A stretch of DNA of 64,000 nt, from NCBI RefSeq assembly GCF_010731895.1, contig NZ_AP022596.1, positions 3,658,001 to 3,722,000 of the forward strand. Reading direction: 5' to 3'. Source of the DNA: Mycolicibacterium helvum (GTDB taxonomy: Bacteria > Actinomycetota > Actinomycetes > Mycobacteriales > Mycobacteriaceae). Each line of letters begins with the position of its first letter. Position 1 is the stretch's first letter. Made by a program: the position numbers and the translations under genes. The notes beneath the pieces were generated by a model, which saw only the letters and a list, made by a program, of their open reading frames with translations, was not told the origin of the DNA and made no database searches. Shown piece after piece: positions 1 to 10,022 of this stretch.

Positions 1-744
1 ACCGTTGCGCGGGTACACCGAGACACCGTCGCTGAAGCTGATCACGTCGCTGATCTCCATGGTGCGCATCGTGGCACCGCGCTGGACGACCGCGCGGCCG
101 AGGCTGTGTACGAATCGCCCTGGGTCGACGAACCGCTGCCCGTTGATGTTGAGCCCGGCGCCGATGAGAGGCGATGCCAGCGGCACCTGCTCGCGCAGCG
201 CCGCGCCGGTCAATTCGGTGACGAGTACTGGGTGTCCGGCCTTTTCGAACTGGCGAAGCTCGCGCACCATCGCGTCGGCCTCATCGGTGCTCTGGAACAA
301 CGCGGTGATGGGGGCGTCGGTGACCGGCGCGTCCACACCGTTGGCGACCAGCACGTCGAAAGCTTCGATGCACTCCTCGTTGAGGGGGGCGTTGGCTCGC
401 GCCACCCGATTCCAGGACGAGCGCCGGCAGTTCGCCGCGAACCTGAGCAGGAATAGCGCCAGCGACGGATCAGCCCGCAGCGGGATGTGCAGCGGACTCG
501 TGGGGTCGCCTAACGAACTCAGTCCGTAACGCAACACGGACGGCGAGTTCAGCGGCAGAGTCAGTCCGGGCGAGATCCAGCCGGCGTTGCCCCAGGACGC
601 GCCGGCGGCCACGCCGGCGCGGTCCACCACCGTGACCTCGACCCCGCGCTCCTGCAGGAACCATGCCGTCGACAACCCGACGATTCCCGCACCGACAACA
701 ACCGCTGATCGCGGCCCGCCATCGATGCGCTGTACGCCGCCCAC
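1..744 (-). CDS. FAD-dependent D-amino-acid dehydrogenase/oxidase-like protein (3' end cut by window edge)
   Basis: The first 248 residues are visible and the reading frame is open to base 1, so the C-terminus lies outside the window. A Rossmann FAD site (VVVGAGIVGLSTA, glycines at about 18, 20 and 23) opens the protein. A DAO-superfamily stretch follows (AGASWGNAGWISPGL at about 49-63), as in D-amino-acid dehydrogenase DadA and glycine oxidases. Such enzymes deaminate D-amino acids or glycine using FAD. The GTG at 744 is preceded by a GGAGG-like site; an adjacent GTG at 747 is equally possible. It lies downstream of, and on the same strand as, a PucR-type regulator, 150 bp away, which suggests control by that regulator. 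Substrate is not predictable. Confidence 0.85.
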   Translation of the reverse strand, partial: MGGVQRIDGGPRSAVVVGAGIVGLSTAWFLQERGVEVTVVDRAGVAAGASWGNAGWISPGLTLPLNSPSVLRYGLSSLGDPTSPLHIPLRADPSLALFLLRFAANCRRSSWNRVARANAPLNEECIEAFDVLVANGVDAPVTDAPITALFQSTDEADAMVRELRQFEKAGHPVLVTELTGAALREQVPLASPLIGAGLNINGQRFVDPGRFVHSLGRAVVQRGATMRTMEISDVISFSDGVSVYPRNG

Positions 745-845
745 CACACACCTCCACACTCGATACCTGCTGTTAGCTCCACAGTGGCCCGTCGGTGGGG
801 GATCCGATTGTCATGATTCGACAATCCAGCGGTCGGGTTCTGTTC

Positions 846-868
846 GCCCGCGACAAACCATCGCGGGC
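846..868. terminator. 8-bp stem hairpin between pucR-like gene and oxidoreductase
   Basis: A perfect inverted repeat (GCCCGCGA, 7-nt loop, TCGCGGGC) lies in the 150-bp gap between the regulator stop and the next gene on the same strand. No T-tract follows, so it could be a weak terminator, an attenuator or a protein-binding site. Confidence 0.35.
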
Positions 869-894
869 GGCGGGGCTGCTGCCGCCGGACGAGG

Positions 895-2448
895 TCACGG
901 CGGATTTTCGACAGCCAGCGGCTGGGCAGGGTCGGTGGCGGCGAGCTCGATCATCATGGCCAGCCGTTTCTTGGCGTCCCCGAGTGGCAGCGTGGTGGTC
1001 TCGTTCATCTTGCGCATCCGATAGCGCACGGTGTTCTCGTGCACCCCCAACAATCGGCCCGCCTCGGCCGGGTCACCCTGGGCTGCCAGCCACGCCCGCA
1101 GGGTCGCCACGTAGTCGCTGGCATGACTTTGGTCGTGCCTGCGGAGCTCGGCCACCGGACCACGGTCGGGCGAGCGGCCCGTTGCGGCCGCGGTGCGCAG
1201 GCGTTGCAACAGGATGTCGTCCCAGGACTCGTCGTAGGCCGGCGGCGGAATGCGTGGTGCGCCGATCTCGTTCAGCGCCAGACATTCGTCGGCTTCGTGC
1301 CGTGCGGCCACCAGGTCCGCCACCGCGGCCACCGCACTGATCCCGGCCAACATTGTCACCTGCTCGGGCAGCGCAGCGGCCAAATCCGACACCCAGCGCC
1401 GCGACGTCGTCAACTGCTCGCCGGGCAACACCGTGTAGACGGTGTTGCCGGCCAACGCGCTACGGCCCGGCCGCGACCAACCGAACCCCGTTGTGGCGCG
1501 TTCGAACGCCAACAACAGCCCAGCATCGCGTTGATCGCCGATGTATGCCTGTACCGCGATCACTCGCAACTGATTCTGCGGCAGTCCCAGCCGGCTGGCT
1601 ATCGTCGCGGCGTCCGCGCTGCCCTCGAGTAATCGGATCACCAGGTCCGATTCCACCTGACGCTCGAGGTCCGCACTGGCACGGGAGCGCAGCAGATGCA
1701 TTGCGACGGTGCGCGCCCCATCTGCCAACGCGATCAGCGCCGCGCCGACCAGCGGCGCCGTACACGCCACCCACACCGATCCCATGAACTCTCGGCCCGA
1801 GCGCACCGCCACCACCATGCGCCCCGTCATGCCATGGCCGGACTCCGGGGCCACGAACATCGGTTCGTCGGAAGCGGCCAGATGCGCGAACACGCCGCGG
1901 TCCTCAAAGAAACCGCGCAACTGCTCCGGTGTGCGACGGTCCATGATGGTCTGCACCCGCGCGGGGTCGGCGTGCAGTTGCCGCCTGGAATATGCCAGAA
2001 CCCGGGAGAGTCGATCCTCGATCGTCACTGCCCCGCCGGTCTCCTCGGCCAAGCTGTCGGCAAGCGCAAACAGATCCGTTGGGCCCCGCCCGGACTCGGT
2101 TTCGCGACCTTCCAACACCAACCCGTAGACGACGGCGGCGAGGTCACTCCACGGCATCGACTCGTCGACCACCAGCACCGCGACCCCCTCGGACACACCT
2201 TCGAAGGTGGTGGTCCCGGCGTCCCCACGGGTGAGTACGACCAACGCGCGCGCCGCGGCCGCCCAGCGCACCGCTTCGGTCACCGATCGCGCGCCGAGGC
2301 CGAGTAGCACGTCGCCGATGACAGTGCGATCCTCGGTGTGCTCGGGCATGACGACACTGCGCAGTTGGGTCGACCGCGATATCGGACAAAACCGCAGCCG
2401 CACCCCATAGCTGCCCAGCACATTGACCAGGCGGTCCAGCGTGACCAC
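895..2448 (-). CDS. PucR/CdaR-family transcriptional regulator
   Basis: The 517-residue protein has a long sensory N-terminal and middle part, and a C-terminal helix-turn-helix of the PucR HTH_30 type at about 450-485 (RLLGVHENTVRYRMRKM). This architecture is typical of PucR/CdaR activators that sense a metabolite and control neighbouring catabolic genes. The GTG at 2448 has a GGGAGA Shine-Dalgarno 5-6 bp upstream. It is divergent from a CocE-like hydrolase (74-bp gap) and upstream of the flavin oxidoreductase, so either could be its target. The effector is unknown. Confidence 0.88.
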   Translation of the reverse strand: MVTLDRLVNVLGSYGVRLRFCPISRSTQLRSVVMPEHTEDRTVIGDVLLGLGARSVTEAVRWAAAARALVVLTRGDAGTTTFEGVSEGVAVLVVDESMPWSDLAAVVYGLVLEGRETESGRGPTDLFALADSLAEETGGAVTIEDRLSRVLAYSRRQLHADPARVQTIMDRRTPEQLRGFFEDRGVFAHLAASDEPMFVAPESGHGMTGRMVVAVRSGREFMGSVWVACTAPLVGAALIALADGARTVAMHLLRSRASADLERQVESDLVIRLLEGSADAATIASRLGLPQNQLRVIAVQAYIGDQRDAGLLLAFERATTGFGWSRPGRSALAGNTVYTVLPGEQLTTSRRWVSDLAAALPEQVTMLAGISAVAAVADLVAARHEADECLALNEIGAPRIPPPAYDESWDDILLQRLRTAAATGRSPDRGPVAELRRHDQSHASDYVATLRAWLAAQGDPAEAGRLLGVHENTVRYRMRKMNETTTLPLGDAKKRLAMMIELAATDPAQPLAVENPP

Positions 2449-2522
2449 GAGCTTCTCCCCATGCTGAGCCGATCAGTCAGCCTAGCCAGTCGCGCTCCTC
2501 ACGCCGAAGCCGAGGTGCTGCG

Positions 2523-4244
2523 ATGATCGTGGATGTCAACCTCAGTCAGATCGAGGATGCGTTCGCACTCGGCGCGCCTGAGCGCACTGGAGGTCACGTG
2601 GCGACTCGATACGACCGGCCGTGGCGGCGACCCGGCGCGGCCGCGTACGCGCGGCAACGGATCCGGGCCTTCCTGCATCCGCCGGTGACGGTGGTTCCCG
2701 TGCCGGCCGACCTGATCAAGAACGGCGACGTCGCGGTACGGATGCGCGACGGTGTTACGTTGCGCGCCAACGTCTATCGCCCACCGGGCGAGGGCCCTTT
2801 TCCGGTGATCCTGTCTGCGCACCCCTACGGCAAGGACGTGCTGCCGCGGGGCACGCGTCGAGGCTGGCGGTTGAGTTTCCAGTTCCGAATCATGAATCAG
2901 CCCCAGCCCTATCGTATTTCGAGTGAAACCGGCTGGGAGGCACCGGATCCGGTGGCATGGGTCGCGCGGGGCTACATCGTGATCAACGCCGACACGCGCG
3001 GTGCGGGGACCTCCGACGGTGTCGGCTCGCTGCTGTCCGACGACGAGGCCCGTGACGTCTACGATCTGATCGAATGGGCTGGAACGCAATCGTGGTCCAA
3101 CGGCCGGGTCGGGATGCTCGGTGTGTCGTATTTGGCTCTCTCGCAATACAAAGCGGCAGCATTGCGCCCGCCGCACCTCGCGGCGATCTGCCCCTGGGAA
3201 GGGTTCACCGACGCCTATCGCGACTTCATGACGCCGGGCGGCGTCCCCGAGCGGGGCTTCTCGCTGATCTGGCAGACCATGACCCGGCGTGTCGCCCGGC
3301 TCTCCGCCGACCTCGGGGCACAGCGGCGGCAGCATCCGCTGCTTGACGCCTGGTGGCAATCGATCACCCCCGACCTCGCCCGCATCGAGGTGCCAATTCT
3401 GGCCTGCGCCAGCTTCTCTGACCACAACCTGCACAGCCAGGGCTCCTGGCGGCTGGTCGAGCGGGCGGGGTCAGCCGAGTGCAGCGCCTACACCCACCGC
3501 GGCGGCAAATGGGCTGTTTTCTACGGCGACGAGGCGCAGCAGGCGCAGACCGCCTTCTTCGATCACCATCTGCGCGGCATCGACGTGCCGGCACCCCCGC
3601 GGGTCCGCCTGGAGGTGCGTGAACGTCGCGATGTCGTGGTCGCCGTGCGCGACGAGCGGGAATGGCCGCTGGCACGCACCCGGTGGACCGCGCTGCACCT
3701 CGGTGATGACGGAACGCTCGGCGAAGGCGAGCCGACCGCGGCGGGCTCCGCCGCATTCCGGTTGCGCCGCCATGCGGTGGCGTTCTCGCACCGTTTCGCC
3801 CGCGACACCGAACTCACCGGTCCGATGAGCCTGCGGCTGCGCATCTCACTCGACGGCGCCGACGACGCTCATCTGTTCGTCGGCGTGGAGAAGTGGAGTG
3901 CCGGGCGATACGTGCCGTTCGAGGGGTCCTACGGCTATGGCCGCGACCGGATCGCCGACGGCCGGCTGCGGCTGGCACTACGGGACTCGCTGGAGGTCCT
4001 GCGCCCCTTGCGGCCGGGGGAGATCGCGGATGCCGCCATCGAGCTCAGCGCCTCGTCGACGCTGTTTCGCGCGGGCGACGAGCTTCGGCTGATCATCGCC
4101 GGCCGCTATCTCGAACCGTTCAACCCGCTGTTCGGGCACCTTCCTGCGCGCTACGCGCCGAGCCGCCGCGGTCGGGCCGTCGTGCACTGGGGGCCGGGCG
4201 CCTCGACGCTCACGGTCCCGGTGATCCCCGAACGACACCCGTGA
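2523..4244 (+). CDS. CocE/NonD-family alpha/beta hydrolase (X-Pro dipeptidyl-peptidase S15 type)
   Basis: The 573-residue enzyme has the peptidase S15/CocE fold. The nucleophile elbow GVSYLAL puts the Ser at about 202. An Asp lies in ASFSDHNLHSQGS (about 299) and a His in THRGGKW (about 324), forming a plausible catalytic triad. The C-terminal half is the beta-sandwich domain seen in X-Pro dipeptidyl peptidases and cocaine esterase. Relatives hydrolyse esters or amides, including acylase substrates. No signal peptide is evident, so it is probably cytoplasmic. The ATG at 2523 is the first plausible start after the divergent promoter region shared with the PucR-type gene. The actual substrate cannot be inferred. 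Confidence 0.88.
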   Translation: MIVDVNLSQIEDAFALGAPERTGGHVATRYDRPWRRPGAAAYARQRIRAFLHPPVTVVPVPADLIKNGDVAVRMRDGVTLRANVYRPPGEGPFPVILSAHPYGKDVLPRGTRRGWRLSFQFRIMNQPQPYRISSETGWEAPDPVAWVARGYIVINADTRGAGTSDGVGSLLSDDEARDVYDLIEWAGTQSWSNGRVGMLGVSYLALSQYKAAALRPPHLAAICPWEGFTDAYRDFMTPGGVPERGFSLIWQTMTRRVARLSADLGAQRRQHPLLDAWWQSITPDLARIEVPILACASFSDHNLHSQGSWRLVERAGSAECSAYTHRGGKWAVFYGDEAQQAQTAFFDHHLRGIDVPAPPRVRLEVRERRDVVVAVRDEREWPLARTRWTALHLGDDGTLGEGEPTAAGSAAFRLRRHAVAFSHRFARDTELTGPMSLRLRISLDGADDAHLFVGVEKWSAGRYVPFEGSYGYGRDRIADGRLRLALRDSLEVLRPLRPGEIADAAIELSASSTLFRAGDELRLIIAGRYLEPFNPLFGHLPARYAPSRRGRAVVHWGPGASTLTVPVIPERHP

Positions 4245-4283
4245 GTATTTCGCAACAACGACGACAAACCTCCTCGAAACTGA

Positions 4284-4451
4284 GCAACGGCCCGGCGCAG
4301 CCATGCCCTCCTCGGTCGCTCGATCACCCTGGTGCCGACCTGGTCGGGTCCGTTAGGGCAGGAGTTGGCGGGCAATGTGTTGCTTCCTGGCGACGGCGCG
4401 CGGATCGCCCCGACGACGTTCGAACAGTGGCTGGCGGCGGGCGCTCAGTGA
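4284..4451 (+). pseudogene. short ORF, possible 3' remnant of an unidentified gene
   Basis: Between the hydrolase stop and the terminator, a frame open for about 55 codons ends with IAPTTFEQWLAAGAQ before TGA at 4449. Its composition looks protein-like, but it has no good start and no Shine-Dalgarno. It sits in the same frame as the upstream hydrolase, beyond two stops. It may be the tail of a deleted gene. I do not recognise the family. Confidence 0.25.
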
Positions 4452-4452
4452 G

Positions 4453-4487
4453 AAAGAGGCCCATCCCGCGACGGGATGGGCCTCTTT
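4453..4487. terminator. strong bidirectional terminator hairpin (16-bp stem)
   Basis: A perfect 16-bp inverted repeat (AAAGAGGCCCATCCCG and its complement) with a 3-nt loop begins with A3 and ends with T3. It lies 17 bp beyond the whiB3 stop (4505), on the far side from the hydrolase. It should terminate both transcription units. Confidence 0.85.
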
Positions 4488-4504
4488 AGGTATTTGCTCT
4501 CACT

Positions 4505-4795
4505 TCAGGCGGTGCGGCGAATTCCACGCTTGAGCAACAACTCGCGCTCGGCTTCGCTCAATCCACCCCAGATGCCGTAAGGCTCACCGACGGCCAAAGC
4601 ATGCGACCGGCATTGAGTGATCACCGGGCAACTCCGGCACATTTCCTTGGCGCGCATCTCGCGCTGTGCGCGGGCGCGGCCACGCTCCCCATCGGGATGG
4701 AAGAACACTGACGAATCGACCCCTCGGCAAAGGCCTTGCATCTGCCAATCCCAGATGTCGGCGTTCGGGCCGGGTAGCTGCTGCGGCTGTGGCAT
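4505..4795 (-). CDS. whiB3: WhiB3 iron-sulfur redox sensor and regulator
   Basis: The 96-residue WhiB-family protein carries the four [4Fe-4S] cysteines at 23, 53, 56 and 62. It also has the turn YGIWGGL and a basic C-terminus (LLLKRGIRRTA) for DNA binding. The N-terminus MPQPQQLPGPNADIWDWQ closely matches WhiB3. WhiB3 senses redox state and NO through its cluster and steers lipid metabolism with sigma factor A. The ATG at 4795 follows a purine-rich GAGAGGGG site; an upstream in-frame ATG at 4819 would add eight residues not expected in the family. The long upstream intergenic region (378 bp) and the following terminator make it a single-gene unit. The neighbouring Rv3415c-like, sigD and rsdA genes keep the mycobacterial order. 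Confidence 0.93.
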   Translation of the reverse strand: MPQPQQLPGPNADIWDWQMQGLCRGVDSSVFFHPDGERGRARAQREMRAKEMCRSCPVITQCRSHALAVGEPYGIWGGLSEAERELLLKRGIRRTA

Positions 4796-5173
4796 TGGAA
4801 AACCCCTCTCTCCGCACATATTTCACGTGCGTGAGTTGTGGAACCGATCCGAGCACTGTCGCCGATGACTACTCGTGCCCCCAAAATTAGGGGTGCTTTG
4901 CAAAGCGCGTCAATACCCATGCCATGTGCGCAATCACATAATCGCAGCTCGAGAATTTACATCACGTTCATCATTGCGACCCACGGTCGCTGGGCGAGGT
5001 GCTAACCAGCGCGCACCGATCGTGATGATTTCGTGATTTGCGCAGGATGGCCCGTCCGGCGCCGGCGCTCGATTTCCTAGCGCTCAGTAGGTAGTAAACA
5101 TGGCCGTAACATCACGACCATGAACTGTTAACTGACCTGATTCGCTCAGCTGGTTGATAGCGTGCCAGGTCAG
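4796..5173. other. whiB3 / Rv3415c-like divergent intergenic region
   Basis: This 378-bp AT-richer stretch must hold both divergent promoters. It contains a perfect ATGTG-N6-CACAT inverted repeat at 4924-4939 and repeated TGAT/ATCAC words, but no gene. The spacing of the repeat is 2 bp too short for the Crp consensus TGTGA-N6-TCACA. No promoter could be assigned with confidence. Confidence 0.5.
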
Positions 5174-5989
5174 ATGAACTCCACCGCACTGGCCGCCGTC
5201 GCCTTCGGCGACACCCCGGGCTGTTGGCCGCTGCCCGCCGCGAACACGCCCGCACAACTGTGGCTGCGCGCCGTCGCCGCCGCCGGCCAGGGCCACTACA
5301 GCTGCGCCCGTGCCGACCTTGCTGATCTGCGTCGCCGCCAACCCGCCGGTGCTGTGGCGTCGCTGGCGTTCAGTACCGAAGCGTCGCTGCTGCGTCAGCT
5401 CGGTGGTCATCGCGAGGCCGCCGGCTGGGATGGCCGCGGCCTGGCGCTGGCGCCAAGCACCGGCGATGACCCGTTGGCGCTGGAGGCGCGCGTCGATGCC
5501 GTCGTCGGACTGGCGGCCGACGCCCTTGGCGTGGGCCGGCTCGCGATGTCGGCGCAACTGCTCGAGCGGGCCGAGGAGACGATGCGCCGCGCCGAGTCGC
5601 CGCCGACTCGGCTGGCCATCCGGCTGGCGTGGGTCAGCGCCGAATTGGCGATGGCCGGTGGCCGCGGTGCGGATGCCGTGATTCATGCGCGCCGCGGGGT
5701 GGAGATTGCCGAGGAGGCGCTGCCGGCGTTGCGGCGCCATCGCGTCAAAAGCAGCGTGGTGCTGGCAGCGGCGCTGTGCTGCGCGGGGTCGATGGAGAGC
5801 GCGCGGGAGGTCGCCGACGGCGCGCTGCACGACACGCAGACCCATGGCTTGGTTCCGCTGCGGTGGGCGCTGGCGTGTCTGCTGGCCGATATCAATAGCG
5901 CAACACTTACGTCACAGCAGGTCTCGGCCATCCGGGACGACTGTGCTGGCGTTATTGCACGGCGCGGCGGGCGGTGGACCCGCCGCTAA
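5174..5989 (+). CDS. Conserved hypothetical helical-repeat protein (Rv3415c-like)
   Basis: This soluble, Ala/Leu/Arg-rich protein of about 271 residues looks like a run of TPR-like helical hairpins (for example ASLAFSTEASLLRQLGGHREAA and RLAMSAQLLERAEETMRRAE). There is no signal peptide, transmembrane segment or enzymatic motif. By position, between whiB3 and sigD, it corresponds to M. tuberculosis Rv3415c. The ATG at 5174 is preferred; a GTG at 5162 would add four residues. Function is unknown; a protein-interaction role is an inference from the helical repeats. Confidence 0.8.
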   Translation: MNSTALAAVAFGDTPGCWPLPAANTPAQLWLRAVAAAGQGHYSCARADLADLRRRQPAGAVASLAFSTEASLLRQLGGHREAAGWDGRGLALAPSTGDDPLALEARVDAVVGLAADALGVGRLAMSAQLLERAEETMRRAESPPTRLAIRLAWVSAELAMAGGRGADAVIHARRGVEIAEEALPALRRHRVKSSVVLAAALCCAGSMESAREVADGALHDTQTHGLVPLRWALACLLADINSATLTSQQVSAIRDDCAGVIARRGGRWTRR

Positions 5990-6076
5990 CACCCGATCGG
6001 CTGTTCGGGCCGATATTGTCTAGCCCAGTGCCTGCCGGGAAGCGTCCCGTTCGTAACGTTGGAGATATCGCCGTCG

Positions 6077-6655
6077 ATGACAATTCCAGGAGATCGTCTC
6101 GACGCGGCCGTTGCTGAAGCGCTGGCCGGCAGTCGCGATGCCCTCCGTGAAGTTGTAGAGACCATCCGCCCCATTGTGGTCCGTTATGTCCGGGCTCGCC
6201 TGGGGTCCACGGAGCGGGTTGGCCTCTCTGCCGACGACGTCGCTCAGGAGGTTTGCTTGGCCGCCATCCAGGCGCTGCCGCGCTACCAGGATCAGGGTCG
6301 CCCCTTCCTGGCCTTCGTGTACGGCATCGCTGCTCACAAGGTTGCCGACGCGCATCGCGCCGCTGGCCGTAACCGGTCCGACCCCACCGATGTGGTGCCG
6401 GAGCGGTACTCGCTGGAAGCGGGCCCCGAGCAGATGGCAGTGAATTCCGATTCCGCCGCTCGGATGAGCAAATTGTTGGAGGTTCTGCCCGAAAAGCAGC
6501 GCGAGATCCTCATGTTGCGCATCGTCGTCGGCTTGTCCGCCGAGGAGACCGCCGAGGCGGTTGGCAGCACGCCCGGAGCGGTGCGCGTCGCGCAACACCG
6601 GGCGCTGGCCAAGCTCAAAACGGAGATCACGGCGGGAGGTCATGGCTATGCCTGA
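6077..6655 (+). CDS. sigD: ECF RNA polymerase sigma factor SigD
   Basis: ECF sigma factor of about 192 residues. Region 2 includes LSADDVAQEVCLAAIQALPR and FVYGIAAHKVADAHRA; region 4 includes LPEKQREILMLRIVVGLSAE and a recognition helix near GSTPGAVRVAQHRALAKLK. SigD controls stationary-phase and envelope genes and is held by RsdA. The ATG at 6077 is a good start, but the in-frame TTG at 6059 (giving LEISPSMT) sits in a stretch that, as I recall it, is conserved in the M. tuberculosis gene. Translation may therefore begin upstream. The stop overlaps the rsdA start by 8 bp, indicating translational coupling of sigma and anti-sigma. Confidence 0.93.
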   Translation: MTIPGDRLDAAVAEALAGSRDALREVVETIRPIVVRYVRARLGSTERVGLSADDVAQEVCLAAIQALPRYQDQGRPFLAFVYGIAAHKVADAHRAAGRNRSDPTDVVPERYSLEAGPEQMAVNSDSAARMSKLLEVLPEKQREILMLRIVVGLSAEETAEAVGSTPGAVRVAQHRALAKLKTEITAGGHGYA

Positions 6656-7928
6656 CTTCGGACGCAACTCCCGCAGCGAGGATCCGTCGCTGGATGCCGT
6701 CATCAACAGCGACCGCTTCATCGACGCCCTGGCCGCCGGCCGACCGGTCGCCCCGCAGGACCAGGCCGACGCCATGCTGGCCGAACTACTTGGCGGTTGG
6801 CGCGACGAAATGCGCTGGCCGCCGGCGACCGGACTGATCACCGAGCGTGACGCTGTCAACGCGTTGCGGTCCGGTCTGGCCGAGAAGCAGCGCGGTGGGC
6901 GCAGCCGGCGCGGTCTGAGCATCGTCGGCGCCGCGGCGGCCGGTGTGCTGGTGTTCGGCGGCTTCGGTGCTGTTGTGTACGGTGCCGGCCCCGGCGACGC
7001 CCTCTATGGGCTGCGAACCATGCTGTTCGGCACGCCCAAGCAGGTCCGCGATGACCAGGTCACGCTGGCAGCCGCCAAGCAGCAGCTCGAGCAGGTTCAG
7101 CAGTTGGTCGCCCAGGGCGACTGGCAGCAGGCGCAGGACAAGCTGGTCGCCGTCAGCACCCAGGTCAATAGCCTGGGTGACCAGACGCAGAAGCAGCAGC
7201 TGCTCGACCAGTGGAACCAGCTGTCGGCGAAGGTCGTGCAGAAGGACCCCGAAGCCACGGTGCCGCCGGGGATCACCTACACGGTGCCGGCCTCGGTGAG
7301 CGAGCTCGTCCCTGCCGTGATCACCCCCACCAACGGGCCGGAGGTGCCGCCCACCAGCATTCCGGGCCTGCCGTCGATCACGATCTCCACGACGCCGGAT
7401 GGCACGGGCACGTTCGGCCCGTCGCCGTCGGACACCCCGACCTCTCCGGTCGAGCAGACCGAACCGCCCGCCACGACGACTATTGAGCCGGCCACGACGA
7501 CGGTTGAGCCGACCACGACCACGACGGTCGCGCCGACGACCACCACGTCAGTGCTGCCGACGACCACCACGACGACGCTGCCGACCACGACCGCCGCCAC
7601 ATCGACAGCGACCACCACGACCACCACGGGTGCGCCGACGACCACCACGACGACGACCTCCCTGGCCGGGGCTACCACCACGAGTGCGTCTGCGCCGGCC
7701 CAGGCGCCTGCGGCAGCAACCACCACGGGCCCGGCTGCGGCCGAGTCGCCGGGGGCAGCGGCCACGTCGACGGTTGTGCAGCAGTCGTCGGCGCCCACGG
7801 CCGCGTCAATACCGTCGTCGGTCGTTCAGGCGCCGAAAACACAGTCGCCGGCTGCTGTGATCACCACCACTACGATGATGCCGATGCCGCAGCTACCGAA
7901 GCTGCCGAGTCTCGGCGGCGGTCACTGA
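6648..7928 (+). CDS. rsdA: Anti-sigma-D factor RsdA with long Thr-rich extracytoplasmic tail
   Basis: The 426-residue membrane anti-sigma factor has a cytoplasmic N-terminal sigma-binding part (residues 1-85, DAVINSDRFIDALAAG). A single transmembrane helix follows at about 90-113, then an external Gln-rich coiled region at about 133-196. The tail from about 255 to 410 is dominated by Thr, Pro and Ala (runs such as TTTTTVAPTTTTS). RsdA binds and silences SigD until regulated proteolysis. The ATG at 6648 is chosen over 6642 because the GGGAGGT site at 6634-6640 then has normal spacing. The tail is much longer than I expect for the M. tuberculosis protein and is encoded by near-repetitive ACC/ACG codons. 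It converges on a DUF5319 gene 2 bp away. Confidence 0.9.
   Translation: MPDFGRNSRSEDPSLDAVINSDRFIDALAAGRPVAPQDQADAMLAELLGGWRDEMRWPPATGLITERDAVNALRSGLAEKQRGGRSRRGLSIVGAAAAGVLVFGGFGAVVYGAGPGDALYGLRTMLFGTPKQVRDDQVTLAAAKQQLEQVQQLVAQGDWQQAQDKLVAVSTQVNSLGDQTQKQQLLDQWNQLSAKVVQKDPEATVPPGITYTVPASVSELVPAVITPTNGPEVPPTSIPGLPSITISTTPDGTGTFGPSPSDTPTSPVEQTEPPATTTIEPATTTVEPTTTTTVAPTTTTSVLPTTTTTTLPTTTAATSTATTTTTTGAPTTTTTTTSLAGATTTSASAPAQAPAAATTTGPAAAESPGAAATSTVVQQSSAPTAASIPSSVVQAPKTQSPAAVITTTTMMPMPQLPKLPSLGGGH
7470..7680 (+). repeat. Degenerate threonine-codon repeat inside rsdA
   Basis: About 200 bp consist mainly of ACC and ACG triplets interspersed with GCG, GAG and CCG, encoding the Thr-rich tail of RsdA. 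The third bases alternate, so it is low-complexity rather than a perfect microsatellite. Confidence 0.8.
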
Positions 7929-7930
7929 GT

Positions 7931-8335
7931 TCAGCGGAAGCCGTCGTAATCCGACGTCGCTTCGTTGAGCGAGGCGTCGGCATATCCGCGGCAGTAGTCC
8001 CACGTGACGTAGGCGTCCGGCTCAGGGTCGTATGCGGGCTCGTGCGGACGGACCGTGCCGTCGACTAAAAGCTGAAGTAGGTTGGCGCGCAACATATCCC
8101 AGTCGTGATAGTGGTCCTGCTGACATTCGTCGCAGCACACCACCAGTCCGCGGATCCCGCGATGCGCCAGCAGCGCTTCGTACACGGCCAGATCAGCCAG
8201 ATCGGCTTCCACCGCGGCGCGTTCCTGAGGATCCAACGGTTGTCCCGGCTCGATCGCATCCAACGCAGCCGACGGGTCGGCGGGGTCGTCGGCGAACGGA
8301 TCTGGTGGCAGGCCTGGTGGAAGGTGGTCGCGCAC
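7931..8335 (-). CDS. DUF5319-family protein (Rv3412-like)
   Basis: This 134-residue acidic, soluble protein carries a CCDEC motif in VVCCDECQQDHYHDWD and a further Cys/His/Asp-rich C-terminal region. These are suggestive of metal binding, but the family is uncharacterised. It lies between rsdA and guaB2, where M. tuberculosis has Rv3412. The GTG at 8335 is the most upstream start compatible with the guaB2 promoter on the other side. It is convergent with rsdA (2-bp gap) and divergent from guaB2. Confidence 0.82.
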   Translation of the reverse strand: MRDHLPPGLPPDPFADDPADPSAALDAIEPGQPLDPQERAAVEADLADLAVYEALLAHRGIRGLVVCCDECQQDHYHDWDMLRANLLQLLVDGTVRPHEPAYDPEPDAYVTWDYCRGYADASLNEATSDYDGFR

Positions 8336-8395
8336 GACACCACATTACGCAGCGCGGCGGGTATCGCGCCAGGGAACCTCACCGCGAGCCGATAG

Positions 8396-10012
<1,617 letters not shown>

Positions 10013-10022
10013 GGGTCCCGCC

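Noticed and set aside
4924..4939. ATGTG-N6-CACAT palindrome upstream of whiB3 as a Crp site
   Set aside because: The half-site spacing is 2 bp shorter than the mycobacterial Crp consensus TGTGA-N6-TCACA, so a Crp call is not justified; the palindrome itself is mentioned as unexplained.
7470..7680. CRISPR-like or microsatellite array
   Set aside because: The repeats are degenerate threonine codons inside an intact reading frame with no spacers and no cas genes nearby.
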